Shown here: positions 33,486-41,360 of the stretch, piece after piece
How the letters are laid out: every line of letters begins with the position of its first letter
Numbering within the stretch: position 1 is the stretch's first letter
From: Polaribacter cellanae
GTDB lineage: Bacteria; Bacteroidota; Bacteroidia; Flavobacteriales; Flavobacteriaceae
Direction of reading: 5' to 3'
DNA: 64,000 nt
Assembly (NCBI RefSeq): GCF_017569185.1
Contig: NZ_CP071869.1
Location: 2,408,001 to 2,472,000, forward strand
Position numbers and translations under genes: made by a program
Notes under the pieces: generated by a model
What the model was told of the DNA's origin: nothing
Database searches by the model: none
The model's input: only the letters and a program-made list of their open reading frames with translations

Positions 33486-36400
33486 ATGATAAAAGAAATA
33501 AAAAAATACATAACTAATTGCTCGACTAAAGCCATTCGTAACAGAGCCAATTCTATCCAAGTAAATCTAAAATTTAAAACAAAGGAAAAATACGTTTTTT
33601 ATTATAAAGGTTCAGGAAATAAACCTTACGAAATAATAGTATTTTTTAAGGAAAAAAATATTAAAACCAGCTGTAATTGCCCTTATGATTATGCTGGTTT
33701 ATGTAAACACGAAGTAGCAGGGTTAAACTTTATTATAGACGAAGAAATGCTAGAAAAAATTCAAAAAGATTTATTTGGAAATGAGATTATAGAAGTAAAA
33801 AATGATGAACTATTTTTAGAAAACCATTTAATTACAGATGTTTTATTAGATAGTATTTGTAAAAAAAATAACATTTATTATCTACAAGAATATAGTATTG
33901 AAATACTAGCAATAACTAAAAATTTTATTAAAACTACGTATAATAGTTGGCCTTCCAAAAACCAAGAATTTAACTACAATTCTACTAATAATATATTAAA
34001 AGTTTTTTGTACTTGTAGAGAATCTAAAAAAAATATATGTGTGCATATATTATCTGCTTTAAGTAGATTAATAGAAGATTTTGGAGAAGATTTTTTTACT
34101 CCTAATTATATAGATAATCAAAAAGAACTATTTTTAAAAAATTACGGTTTAACACTAGCAGATAATTATAAAGATTTTTTTGATTTTTCTTTTGGAATAA
34201 ATGGAATTGAAGTTGTAGAAAAGGTAAAAAATATTGTACCCTCATTAGAAATGGCTTCATCAAATTTAATTCCGAAATTAGATAAAAAACAAGAAGATGC
34301 TTTTTTAATTTCATCAGAAAATAAAAGCCAAGAATTAGAATATGGTATTGGTTTTTGTTTTGATTTATACAGGCAAAATAAGATAGATTTTTTTAGTTTT
34401 CTTCCATTTAAAGCAAAATTTAAAAAGCATTCCAAAGAATTTGCTTCTACTTTTAAAGAAATAGATAGGTATAATTTTGTAGAACAATTAAGAACGATTT
34501 CTGTCTTAGAAAAGAATGCTTTATTACAAGCAATAGAATTTAGAGAAATTTACGAACGTTTTCTTAATAATTTTTCTATTGATATGTATCGTAGTTCATT
34601 TATTCAGTTTAACAATTTATTAAAAGAGACTTCTGAGTATTCTTATTTTACAAAAAAAAAGAAAGATACTTTTGTTAAAAAAAATATTGTTCCTGTTAAT
34701 TTTTCATCAGAAAACCCTATTTTATCTTTTACATTTACAGAAAAAGAAGCACTTTATACGCTAAAACCTAAAATAACTATCGAAGGGAATAGTTATCAAA
34801 TAAACTCATCAAAAATAAAAATTTTTCCATTTTTTTGTTTGTATAATAATACAATTTATTGCTTTAAAACACCACAAGAATTTTTACATATCAATCGACT
34901 TCAACAACGAAGTGAAATAAATTTTATAAAAAACGACGAGAATAAATTGTATGAAGAATTTTTAAAACCTATCTCTAAACATTTCGATATTACAACTAAA
35001 GTATATAAAGTTTCTAAGAAAAAAATAGCAGAAGAACAGCTTCAAAAACAAGTGTATCTATCTGATTATGAAGGTGAGTATATTCTTTTTAAACTAGGTG
35101 TACAATACAATAAAGAGGTAATGCTTTTACATACCAAAGAACAATTATTTGATGCAAAAAAACAAAGAATAATTCCTCGAAACTACACGTTTGAAAACGA
35201 ATTTTTAGAAGAATTTAAAGAATTTCATCCAGATTTTAAAGAACAAGATGGCGTTTTTTTTCTTACACCATATCAATTAGTAGAAGATGGTTGGCTTCTT
35301 AAATTCTCAGAAAAAATGCCTCAAAAAAACATTGCTATTTTTGGAGCAAAGGAGTTAAAATCATTCAAATTTAATTTAAATAAACCAACCATTTCTATGA
35401 GTGTAAAATCGGAAACGGATTGGTTCGATTTAAATATAGAAATAAAATATGGCAACCAAAAAGTAAGTTTAAGAGACATTAAAAAAGCGGTACTTAAAAA
35501 AAGTAAGTATGTAGTTTTAGGCGATGGAACTTTTGGAATCTTACCCAAAGAATGGCTTCAAAAATTTTCGAGATATTTTAAATCGGGCGAAGTAAAAAAT
35601 AATGCTATTAAAATTTCTAACTATCAATTTAATAGTATTGATGAATTGTATGAAGACTTAGAAAACACGCCAGAATTTTTATTAAAACTACAACGCAAAA
35701 AACAACAATTACTCAATTTAAAAGACGTTGCAAATATTACCATTCCAAAACAATTAAAAGCCACTTTAAGACCATACCAAAAAGAAGGATTAAATTGGTT
35801 GGCTTTTTTAGAAGAAAACGAATTAGGTGGGTGTTTGGCAGACGATATGGGATTGGGAAAAACATTACAAGTAATTGCATTTTTAGCATATTTAAAAATA
35901 GTAAAAAAAGAAAAATTGAGTCATTTAGTAGTGGTGCCAACTTCTTTAATTTTTAATTGGGAGAGCGAAATACAAAAGTTTTGCCCATCTTTAAAAGTAT
36001 TGGTTTACACAGGCTTAAATAGAAAAGAAAAGATTAAGTCTTTTGCAAAAGCAAATATAATTTTAACAACTTACGGCTCTATTTTAAACGATATAGAAAC
36101 GTTAAAAGAAATAAAATTTGGATACGTAATTTTAGATGAAAGTCAGGCAATAAAAAACCCAAATTCTAAGCGATACAAAGCTGTAAGAATGCTTCAAAGC
36201 AAAAATAGGTTAGCACTTACAGGTACACCTATAGAAAATAATACATTCGATTTATACGCACAAATGAACTTTTTAAATCCAGGTCTTTTAGGTACTATAA
36301 GTCATTTTAAAAAAGAATTTTCTGAAGCTATAGATAAATTTAAAAACGAAGAAGCTTCTAAATTATTAAGTAAAATGATTCATCCTTTTTTGTTAAGAAG

Positions 36401-37148
36401 AACAAAAAAACAAGTTGCTACCGAACTTCCAGAGAAAACAGAAAATATTTTGTATTGTGAAATGGGAATGGAGCAACGAAAGGTATATAACTTATTTAAA
36501 GATAAATACAGAGATTATTTATTAAATAAAATTGATGAGAATGGTATTGGAAAATCGCAAATGTATGTGCTTGAAGGGCTAACAAAATTACGTCAAATTT
36601 GTAACTCGCCAGAATTATTAAGCGATGAGGAAGATTATGGAAAATCGTCCGTAAAATTAGATATTTTAATTGAAAATATTATCTCAAAAACAACGAACCA
36701 TAAAGTGTTAGTTTTTTCGCAATTTACTACCATGTTACAATTGATAAAAGACAGGCTAGATAACGAAAACATAGCATACGAATATTTAGATGGAAAAACC
36801 CAAAAAAGACAAGACAAAGTTGCAAATTTTCAAGAAACAGAAAATTTACGGGTGTTTTTAATAAGTTTAAAAGCGGGTGGAGTTGGGCTTAATTTAACAG
36901 CGGCTGATTATGTGTTTTTAGTAGATCCATGGTGGAACCCAGCAGTTGAAAACCAGGCAATAGACCGTTCTTATAGAATAGGACAAACAAAACATGTAAT
37001 GGCTTATAAAATGATTTGTAAAGATACCATTGAAGAAAAAATTGTAGACTTACAAAAAAACAAAAGAAAAGTTTCTGACTCTTTAATTCAAGTAGACGTT
37101 GCAAAAAAATCATTTAATAAAAAAGAAATTAAAGCACTTTTTAGTTAG
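33486..37148 (+). CDS. SNF2-family ATPase/helicase with two SWIM zinc fingers
   Basis: A 1220-residue protein. Two SWIM-type zinc fingers: TSCNCPYDYAGLCKHEVAG (near 60-78) and VFCTCRESKKNICVHILSALS (near 172-192). A middle helicase-associated region follows, then the SNF2 ATPase: GGCLADDMGLGKTLQ (Walker A, near 790), VILDESQAIKNP (Walker B as DESQ), LTGTPIENN, and the helicase C lobe with LISLKAGGVGLNLTAADYV and NPAVENQAIDRSYRIGQ. Bacterial SNF2 proteins of this class act on DNA or DNA-bound proteins, RapA-like or in repair; no defence or methylase genes are adjacent. The exact role is unknown. Confidence 0.92.
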   Translation: MIKEIKKYITNCSTKAIRNRANSIQVNLKFKTKEKYVFYYKGSGNKPYEIIVFFKEKNIKTSCNCPYDYAGLCKHEVAGLNFIIDEEMLEKIQKDLFGNEIIEVKNDELFLENHLITDVLLDSICKKNNIYYLQEYSIEILAITKNFIKTTYNSWPSKNQEFNYNSTNNILKVFCTCRESKKNICVHILSALSRLIEDFGEDFFTPNYIDNQKELFLKNYGLTLADNYKDFFDFSFGINGIEVVEKVKNIVPSLEMASSNLIPKLDKKQEDAFLISSENKSQELEYGIGFCFDLYRQNKIDFFSFLPFKAKFKKHSKEFASTFKEIDRYNFVEQLRTISVLEKNALLQAIEFREIYERFLNNFSIDMYRSSFIQFNNLLKETSEYSYFTKKKKDTFVKKNIVPVNFSSENPILSFTFTEKEALYTLKPKITIEGNSYQINSSKIKIFPFFCLYNNTIYCFKTPQEFLHINRLQQRSEINFIKNDENKLYEEFLKPISKHFDITTKVYKVSKKKIAEEQLQKQVYLSDYEGEYILFKLGVQYNKEVMLLHTKEQLFDAKKQRIIPRNYTFENEFLEEFKEFHPDFKEQDGVFFLTPYQLVEDGWLLKFSEKMPQKNIAIFGAKELKSFKFNLNKPTISMSVKSETDWFDLNIEIKYGNQKVSLRDIKKAVLKKSKYVVLGDGTFGILPKEWLQKFSRYFKSGEVKNNAIKISNYQFNSIDELYEDLENTPEFLLKLQRKKQQLLNLKDVANITIPKQLKATLRPYQKEGLNWLAFLEENELGGCLADDMGLGKTLQVIAFLAYLKIVKKEKLSHLVVVPTSLIFNWESEIQKFCPSLKVLVYTGLNRKEKIKSFAKANIILTTYGSILNDIETLKEIKFGYVILDESQAIKNPNSKRYKAVRMLQSKNRLALTGTPIENNTFDLYAQMNFLNPGLLGTISHFKKEFSEAIDKFKNEEASKLLSKMIHPFLLRRTKKQVATELPEKTENILYCEMGMEQRKVYNLFKDKYRDYLLNKIDENGIGKSQMYVLEGLTKLRQICNSPELLSDEEDYGKSSVKLDILIENIISKTTNHKVLVFSQFTTMLQLIKDRLDNENIAYEYLDGKTQKRQDKVANFQETENLRVFLISLKAGGVGLNLTAADYVFLVDPWWNPAVENQAIDRSYRIGQTKHVMAYKMICKDTIEEKIVDLQKNKRKVSDSLIQVDVAKKSFNKKEIKALFS

Positions 37149-37161
37149 TTTTATTGGTTAA

Positions 37162-37188
37162 TAAGGGAAGTATACTCCCTTACTTTTT
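37162..37188 (+). terminator. Weak terminator after the SNF2 gene
   Basis: TAAGGGA (37162-37168) pairs with TCCCTTA (37176-37182), followed by CTTTTTCT. Short stem and interrupted T-run. Confidence 0.45.
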
Positions 37189-37228
37189 CTATATTTTTGG
37201 GCTTGTTTTGTTATTTTTTATTGGAATT

Positions 37229-37798
37229 TTAAAGTAAACTATCCATTTCAATAACACCTCCAACATCCAAATCTCCCAATTTAATTTTACCAATTCTAAC
37301 ACGAATTAAGCGTAAAGTTGGGTAACCAACAGCTGCCGTCATTTTTCGTACTTGTCTAAACTTTCCTTCTTTAATACTAATGGAAATCCAACTTGTTGGG
37401 CCATGTCTTTCGTCTCTAATTTTCTGGCTTCTTAAAGGAAATTTAGGATCGTTAATTAGGGAAGCTTTTCCAGGTTTTGTTAAATATTTTTTTCCGTTAA
37501 AACCAATTTCTACACCAATTTTTAGTTTTTCAATGGCTTCTTGGGTTATTTGTCCATCCACTTGAACATAATATTCTTTTTCGTATTTACTAGATCTAAT
37601 TTCTGCGGAAAGTTTGCCATCTGTTGTTAATAATAATAAACCTTCGGAAGGCACATCTAAACGTCCAATTGCCATGGTTCCTTCAGGAAAATCGTACAAA
37701 TCACCCAACAACTTCTTTTTCCTTTTTGCAGGATTTACAAATTGAGAAATCATTCCCCAAGGTTTATGAATGATAAAATGACGGTGTTTTTTTTTCAA
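37229..37798 (-). CDS. rRNA pseudouridine synthase, RluE-like
   Basis: A 189-residue RsuA/RluB/E/F-type synthase without an S4 domain, as in RluE. Catalytic motif MAIGRLDVPSEGLLLLTTDG with Asp near 47. The start has FIIHKPWGMISQF. The tail ends with the conserved KEGKFRQVRKMTAAVGYPTLRLIRVRIG. RluE makes pseudouridine in 23S rRNA (position 2457 in E. coli); the exact site here is inferred from length and motifs. It begins one base after the epimerase-like gene ends, on the same strand. Confidence 0.9.
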   Translation of the reverse strand: MKKKHRHFIIHKPWGMISQFVNPAKRKKKLLGDLYDFPEGTMAIGRLDVPSEGLLLLTTDGKLSAEIRSSKYEKEYYVQVDGQITQEAIEKLKIGVEIGFNGKKYLTKPGKASLINDPKFPLRSQKIRDERHGPTSWISISIKEGKFRQVRKMTAAVGYPTLRLIRVRIGKIKLGDLDVGGVIEMDSLL

Positions 37799-37799
37799 T

Positions 37800-38594
37800 T
37801 TATAACACTTTAATCGTTACAGAAAAAGCTTCTTTTCCAGAAGAAATACGCATATTTCCTTCGGAAAATTTTTCGTCTGTATAAGAAGTATATTGTGTAA
37901 TTGGTTCAATACACAACATATTATCAACGGCTGTCCACAACATAAAATTATGAAAGTTTTTTGTAGTTATCTCCAAATGATTTCTATCCGAATTTTCTAA
38001 TATAATTGTATTGGTATTTAAAACAGGAAAGGCATTGTGCCCAGCTTCGTAAATTTCTTCTAAAGTTATTTTTTTATCATTGGCAACCAAAGTATCTTTT
38101 CCAGTATTCGATAATAAAAAAGCAGGATGATACCCCAACATAAAAGGCATTTTTTCTTCTGAAATAATAGTAAAATCGATTTTTAAGGTGTTATTTTCTA
38201 AAGAAAAATGTTTTTCAAACGTAAAATCGAAAGGCCAAAATAATTCTTTTTCAGTAGATTTTTCAGGATATTTACTGTTGATGACTTTCGTGTTTTTTAC
38301 ATACTTTTTACTAAATTTTGCGCTGTTTTCATCCAAAGAAATTAAAGAATATTCCAATTCTCGTAACAAACCATGTTGGTCTTGTATGGCATCTCCTTTT
38401 TTGGTGTGTACTCTAAAATTATTTTTAGAAATTGGACCAATTATAGGAAACATTTCATCATCCGATTTTCGCCAACCTTTACTTCCTTTTTGATGGATGT
38501 ATTCTTTTTCATCTACTTTAAAAGAGATTAACTCGCCTTTTTCGATGGTTACAACACTATTTTTATTCGATAATTTAATAAAATCTTTCATCAT
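37800..38594 (-). CDS. Aldose 1-epimerase family protein
   Basis: A 264-residue GalM-superfamily beta-sandwich enzyme, close to the YeaD/LacX type. Seen: FPIIGPISKNNFRV near 50, QDQHGLLRE (catalytic His region) near 72 and MLGYHPAFLL (second His) near 153, with a Glu in NMLCIEPITQY near 230. It would interconvert anomers of a sugar or sugar phosphate. Starts at either of two adjacent Met codons. Divergent from recA, with a short shared intergenic region. Confidence 0.88.
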   Translation of the reverse strand: MMKDFIKLSNKNSVVTIEKGELISFKVDEKEYIHQKGSKGWRKSDDEMFPIIGPISKNNFRVHTKKGDAIQDQHGLLRELEYSLISLDENSAKFSKKYVKNTKVINSKYPEKSTEKELFWPFDFTFEKHFSLENNTLKIDFTIISEEKMPFMLGYHPAFLLSNTGKDTLVANDKKITLEEIYEAGHNAFPVLNTNTIILENSDRNHLEITTKNFHNFMLWTAVDNMLCIEPITQYTSYTDEKFSEGNMRISSGKEAFSVTIKVL

Positions 38595-38703
38595 TTATTT
38601 TTGAAGAAACAATAATACAAAAATCAATAGGAATTATTAGGAGATTGAAAGTTGTTTTTCGTAACTTGTGTCACTATTTAAAAATGAAATTTCAGCACTA
38701 TTT

Positions 38704-39711
38704 ATGGCAACAGACAAAGAAAAAACAGCAAAATTAAAAGCATTACAACTTACTTTAGATAAATTAGATAAAACATATGGAAAAGGTTCAGTAATGAAGC
38801 TTGGAGATGTTGTTACAGAAGATATAGATGCGATTTCATCGGGTTCTTTAGGATTAGATTTAGCTTTAGGCGTTGGTGGGTATCCAAGAGGAAGAGTTAT
38901 AGAAATTTATGGACCAGAATCTTCTGGTAAAACAACCTTGACTTTACATGCAATTGCAGAAGCGCAAAAAGCAGGCGGAATTGCAGCATTTATTGATGCA
39001 GAACACGCATTCGATAAATTTTATGCAGAAAATTTAGGTGTAGATATCGACAATTTAATTATTTCGCAACCCGATCATGGAGAGCAAGCTTTAGAAATTG
39101 CAGAGAATTTAATTCGTTCTGGCGCAATTGACATTGTTGTAATAGATTCTGTGGCTGCATTAACACCAAAAAGTGAAATTGAAGGTGAAATGGGAGATTC
39201 TAAAATGGGTTTACATGCACGTTTAATGTCGCAAGCTTTAAGAAAATTAACAGGTACCATTTCTAAAACAAAATGTACGGTTATATTTATCAACCAATTA
39301 CGTGAAAAAATTGGTGTAATGTTTGGTAACCCAGAAACAACAACTGGTGGAAACGCATTAAAATTCTACGCTTCTGTTCGTTTAGATATTCGTAGAAGAA
39401 CACAAATTAAAGACGGAGATAAGGTTCTTGGAAACAGTACCAAAGTTAAAATTGTAAAAAATAAAGTAGCACCACCTTTCCAAATTGCAGAATTTGATAT
39501 TATGTATGGACAAGGAATTTCTAAAGTTGGAGAGATTTTAGATATTGGTGTAGAATTAGGTATTGTAAAGAAAAGTGGTTCTTGGTTTAGTTATGGTGAA
39601 ACAAAACTTGGCCAGGGAAGAGATGCTGTTAAAGGATTAATCGCAGAAAATCCTGATTTAGCAGAAGAGTTAGAAGCTAAAATAAAAGATGCTATTGAAA
39701 ATCAAGAATAA
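38704..39711 (+). CDS. recA: Recombinase A
   Basis: A 335-residue RecA, the strand-exchange protein of homologous recombination and SOS control. The start chosen is [15 protein letters not shown]; the frame is open for 12 more codons upstream, which lie in non-conserved AT-rich sequence. Motifs: [19 protein letters not shown] (Walker A, near 69-77), [21 protein letters not shown] (Walker B and L1) and [22 protein letters not shown] (L2). No LexA-type box is evident upstream. Followed by a strong terminator. Confidence 0.98.
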   Translation: MATDKEKTAKLKALQLTLDKLDKTYGKGSVMKLGDVVTEDIDAISSGSLGLDLALGVGGYPRGRVIEIYGPESSGKTTLTLHAIAEAQKAGGIAAFIDAEHAFDKFYAENLGVDIDNLIISQPDHGEQALEIAENLIRSGAIDIVVIDSVAALTPKSEIEGEMGDSKMGLHARLMSQALRKLTGTISKTKCTVIFINQLREKIGVMFGNPETTTGGNALKFYASVRLDIRRRTQIKDGDKVLGNSTKVKIVKNKVAPPFQIAEFDIMYGQGISKVGEILDIGVELGIVKKSGSWFSYGETKLGQGRDAVKGLIAENPDLAEELEAKIKDAIENQE

Positions 39712-39738
39712 ACCCTAAAAGTTCTAACTATTTTTTAT

Positions 39739-39777
39739 AAACTGCTATGGAAGTAATCAATCTATAGCAGTTTTTTT
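39739..39777 (+). terminator. Rho-independent terminator of recA
   Basis: AAACTGCTAT (39739-39748) pairs perfectly with ATAGCAGTTT (39764-39773), followed by a T-run. Confidence 0.85.
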
Positions 39778-39785
39778 ATGTATAA

Positions 39786-40337
39786 ATGATGATTAAAATT
39801 TCTAAAAACATAAAATTAAAAGAAATAACTGCTGAAGATTCAGAAGTGTTATTCAGGTTGATGCAAGAAATTTATCCACCAGCTTACCAACATTTTTGGA
39901 TAGATAATGGCAATTGGTATGTAAACTCTCAATATTCAAAGGAAAACATATTAAAAGAACTTTCAAAAGAAAATGCAGACTATTATTTTATCCTTTTTAA
40001 GAATAAAATTGTAGGTAATTTTAGAATTATTTGGAATGAAAAAATCGCTAATTTATCCGAAGGAAAACACGTAAAACTACATCGAATTTATTTACATCCT
40101 AAAACACAAGGAAAAGGATTTGGTAAAAAGTTGCTTTTTTGGCTAGAAGAAAAAGCCAAAGAAAAAGCCAAAGAAAAAGGCTACAAAATTATTTGGTTAG
40201 ATGCAATGAATGAACAACCACAAGCTTTTCAATTTTATGAAAAACTTGGGTATCAATATCATTCTCACACTTTTTTAGCTTTTGAATTGCTAAAAGATGA
40301 GGTTCGAAAAATGAGTCAGATTTATAAAGTTCTTTAA
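39786..40337 (+). CDS. GNAT family N-acetyltransferase
   Basis: A 183-residue GNAT protein: LKEITAEDSEVLFRLMQEIYP at the start, YFILFKNKIVGNFRII in the middle, the acetyl-CoA loop in IYLHPKTQGKGFGKKLLFWLEE (near 99-118), and WLDAMNEQPQAFQFYEKLGYQ. Between them lies a short perfect repeat (AKEKAKEKAKEKG) that lengthens helix 3, a possible slippage product. Acceptor unknown. Two adjacent Met codons could start it. Confidence 0.9.
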   Translation: MMIKISKNIKLKEITAEDSEVLFRLMQEIYPPAYQHFWIDNGNWYVNSQYSKENILKELSKENADYYFILFKNKIVGNFRIIWNEKIANLSEGKHVKLHRIYLHPKTQGKGFGKKLLFWLEEKAKEKAKEKGYKIIWLDAMNEQPQAFQFYEKLGYQYHSHTFLAFELLKDEVRKMSQIYKVL

Positions 40338-40340
40338 CCT

Positions 40341-40493
40341 TTATTCTTTAGATAGAATTTTTACCAACCATAAAATCAAATAAGCTCCAATTCCAAAACC
40401 AGCCAATAAGACCAATAAGACAAATAATATTCTAATATTTTTTGCTGTAAAATTTGTTTTGGTACTTAACCATTCACATACTCCTAAAATCAT
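40341..40493 (-). CDS. Mini PspC-domain membrane protein, 50 residues
   Basis: A 50-codon gene: MILGVCEWLSTKTNFTAKNI, then RILFVLLVLLAGFGIGAYLI and LWLVKILSKE. This is the PspC core: GVCxxL start, polar turn, RI-F-LL helix and YLILWL end. Full PspC proteins of phage-shock type are larger; stand-alone short ones are common in Bacteroidota. One membrane hairpin at most. Stop lies three bases beyond the converging acetyltransferase stop. AGGAG-like bases are inside rather than upstream of the gene. Confidence 0.75.
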   Translation of the reverse strand: MILGVCEWLSTKTNFTAKNIRILFVLLVLLAGFGIGAYLILWLVKILSKE

Positions 40494-40554
40494 AATTTTT
40501 GTTTTAATATAGATGTATTGCCAAATATTTTAAATGAAATCTAAGCAAAATTCT

Positions 40555-41349
40555 TTATTTTTTCTCAAAAATTTCTATAAAATTATCTTTTTGACTAAAA
40601 GGATCTACTTGCACATTAAACTTTTTTGCTAAAATTTTTAAAGAATTTTCTTTCATTTTAATGTGTTTCTCTCTTTGTTGTAGGTAATCTTTAAAAGCAT
40701 ACACTTTTTTGTTTTTAGGAATAATAGATTTGTTATTTAAAGGAATATCCACATTTTCTTCGGGGTATTTTATCTTTTTAAAGAGAAAAGAAATAAAATT
40801 ATCTTCTGTTTTTACTTCTAAAATTATACCTGGTAAACCTTGTATTTTCCAAGGACCGTATGGAAGGGGAATTTCTTGCGAATACCAACAAATATAATTT
40901 CTTCCTCTAAAAATAACGGTTGCTTTTTTACAGTTAAATTTTCCTATTTTTTTTTCTTCATTAATTAACTTCCAATTTAATTTAGGTCTTTTTTCTTTAG
41001 AAAAGATAGTTTCGGTTGTTAAAGTGAAAGCATCAGAAAAATAAATACTGTCTAATTTTTTATCTAAATAAACATATAAACCATTTTTTCGTGTTTTCTT
41101 TGCTTCATTAAAATTATCGACCTCAATAAGTGTTTCTTCATTATTACCATTTGTTTTAGAGTTACTTAAACCCAAAGAGTCTTTTGCTGTAATAAAATAA
41201 GAGGTATTTTGGTTAAAGACTAAATAAGAATTATAGCTTACATTGTAATGATTGTCTATAAAATCGTAATAAATAATACCTTTTTTTGAGTTTTGCGATT
41301 GTACATAGTTAAAAACTGTAACTACGATTAGGAATATGTGTTTTTTCAT
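40555..41349 (-). CDS. GLPGLI family exported protein
   Basis: A 264-residue exported protein with signal MKKHIFLIVVTVFNYVQSQ. The diagnostic motif appears as KIQGLPGIILEVKTED (near 177), following WYSQEIPLPYGPW, the usual GLPGLI layout. Family function is unknown; members commonly follow TonB-dependent receptors in Bacteroidota. Here it begins 11 bases after the TonB receptor gene ends, so the two form an operon. Confidence 0.88.
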   Translation of the reverse strand: MKKHIFLIVVTVFNYVQSQNSKKGIIYYDFIDNHYNVSYNSYLVFNQNTSYFITAKDSLGLSNSKTNGNNEETLIEVDNFNEAKKTRKNGLYVYLDKKLDSIYFSDAFTLTTETIFSKEKRPKLNWKLINEEKKIGKFNCKKATVIFRGRNYICWYSQEIPLPYGPWKIQGLPGIILEVKTEDNFISFLFKKIKYPEENVDIPLNNKSIIPKNKKVYAFKDYLQQREKHIKMKENSLKILAKKFNVQVDPFSQKDNFIEIFEKK

Positions 41350-41360
41350 AATTGTTAAGA

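Noticed and set aside
38668..38703. Upstream extension of recA
   Set aside because: Twelve codons before MATDKEK are AT-rich and unlike RecA N-termini.
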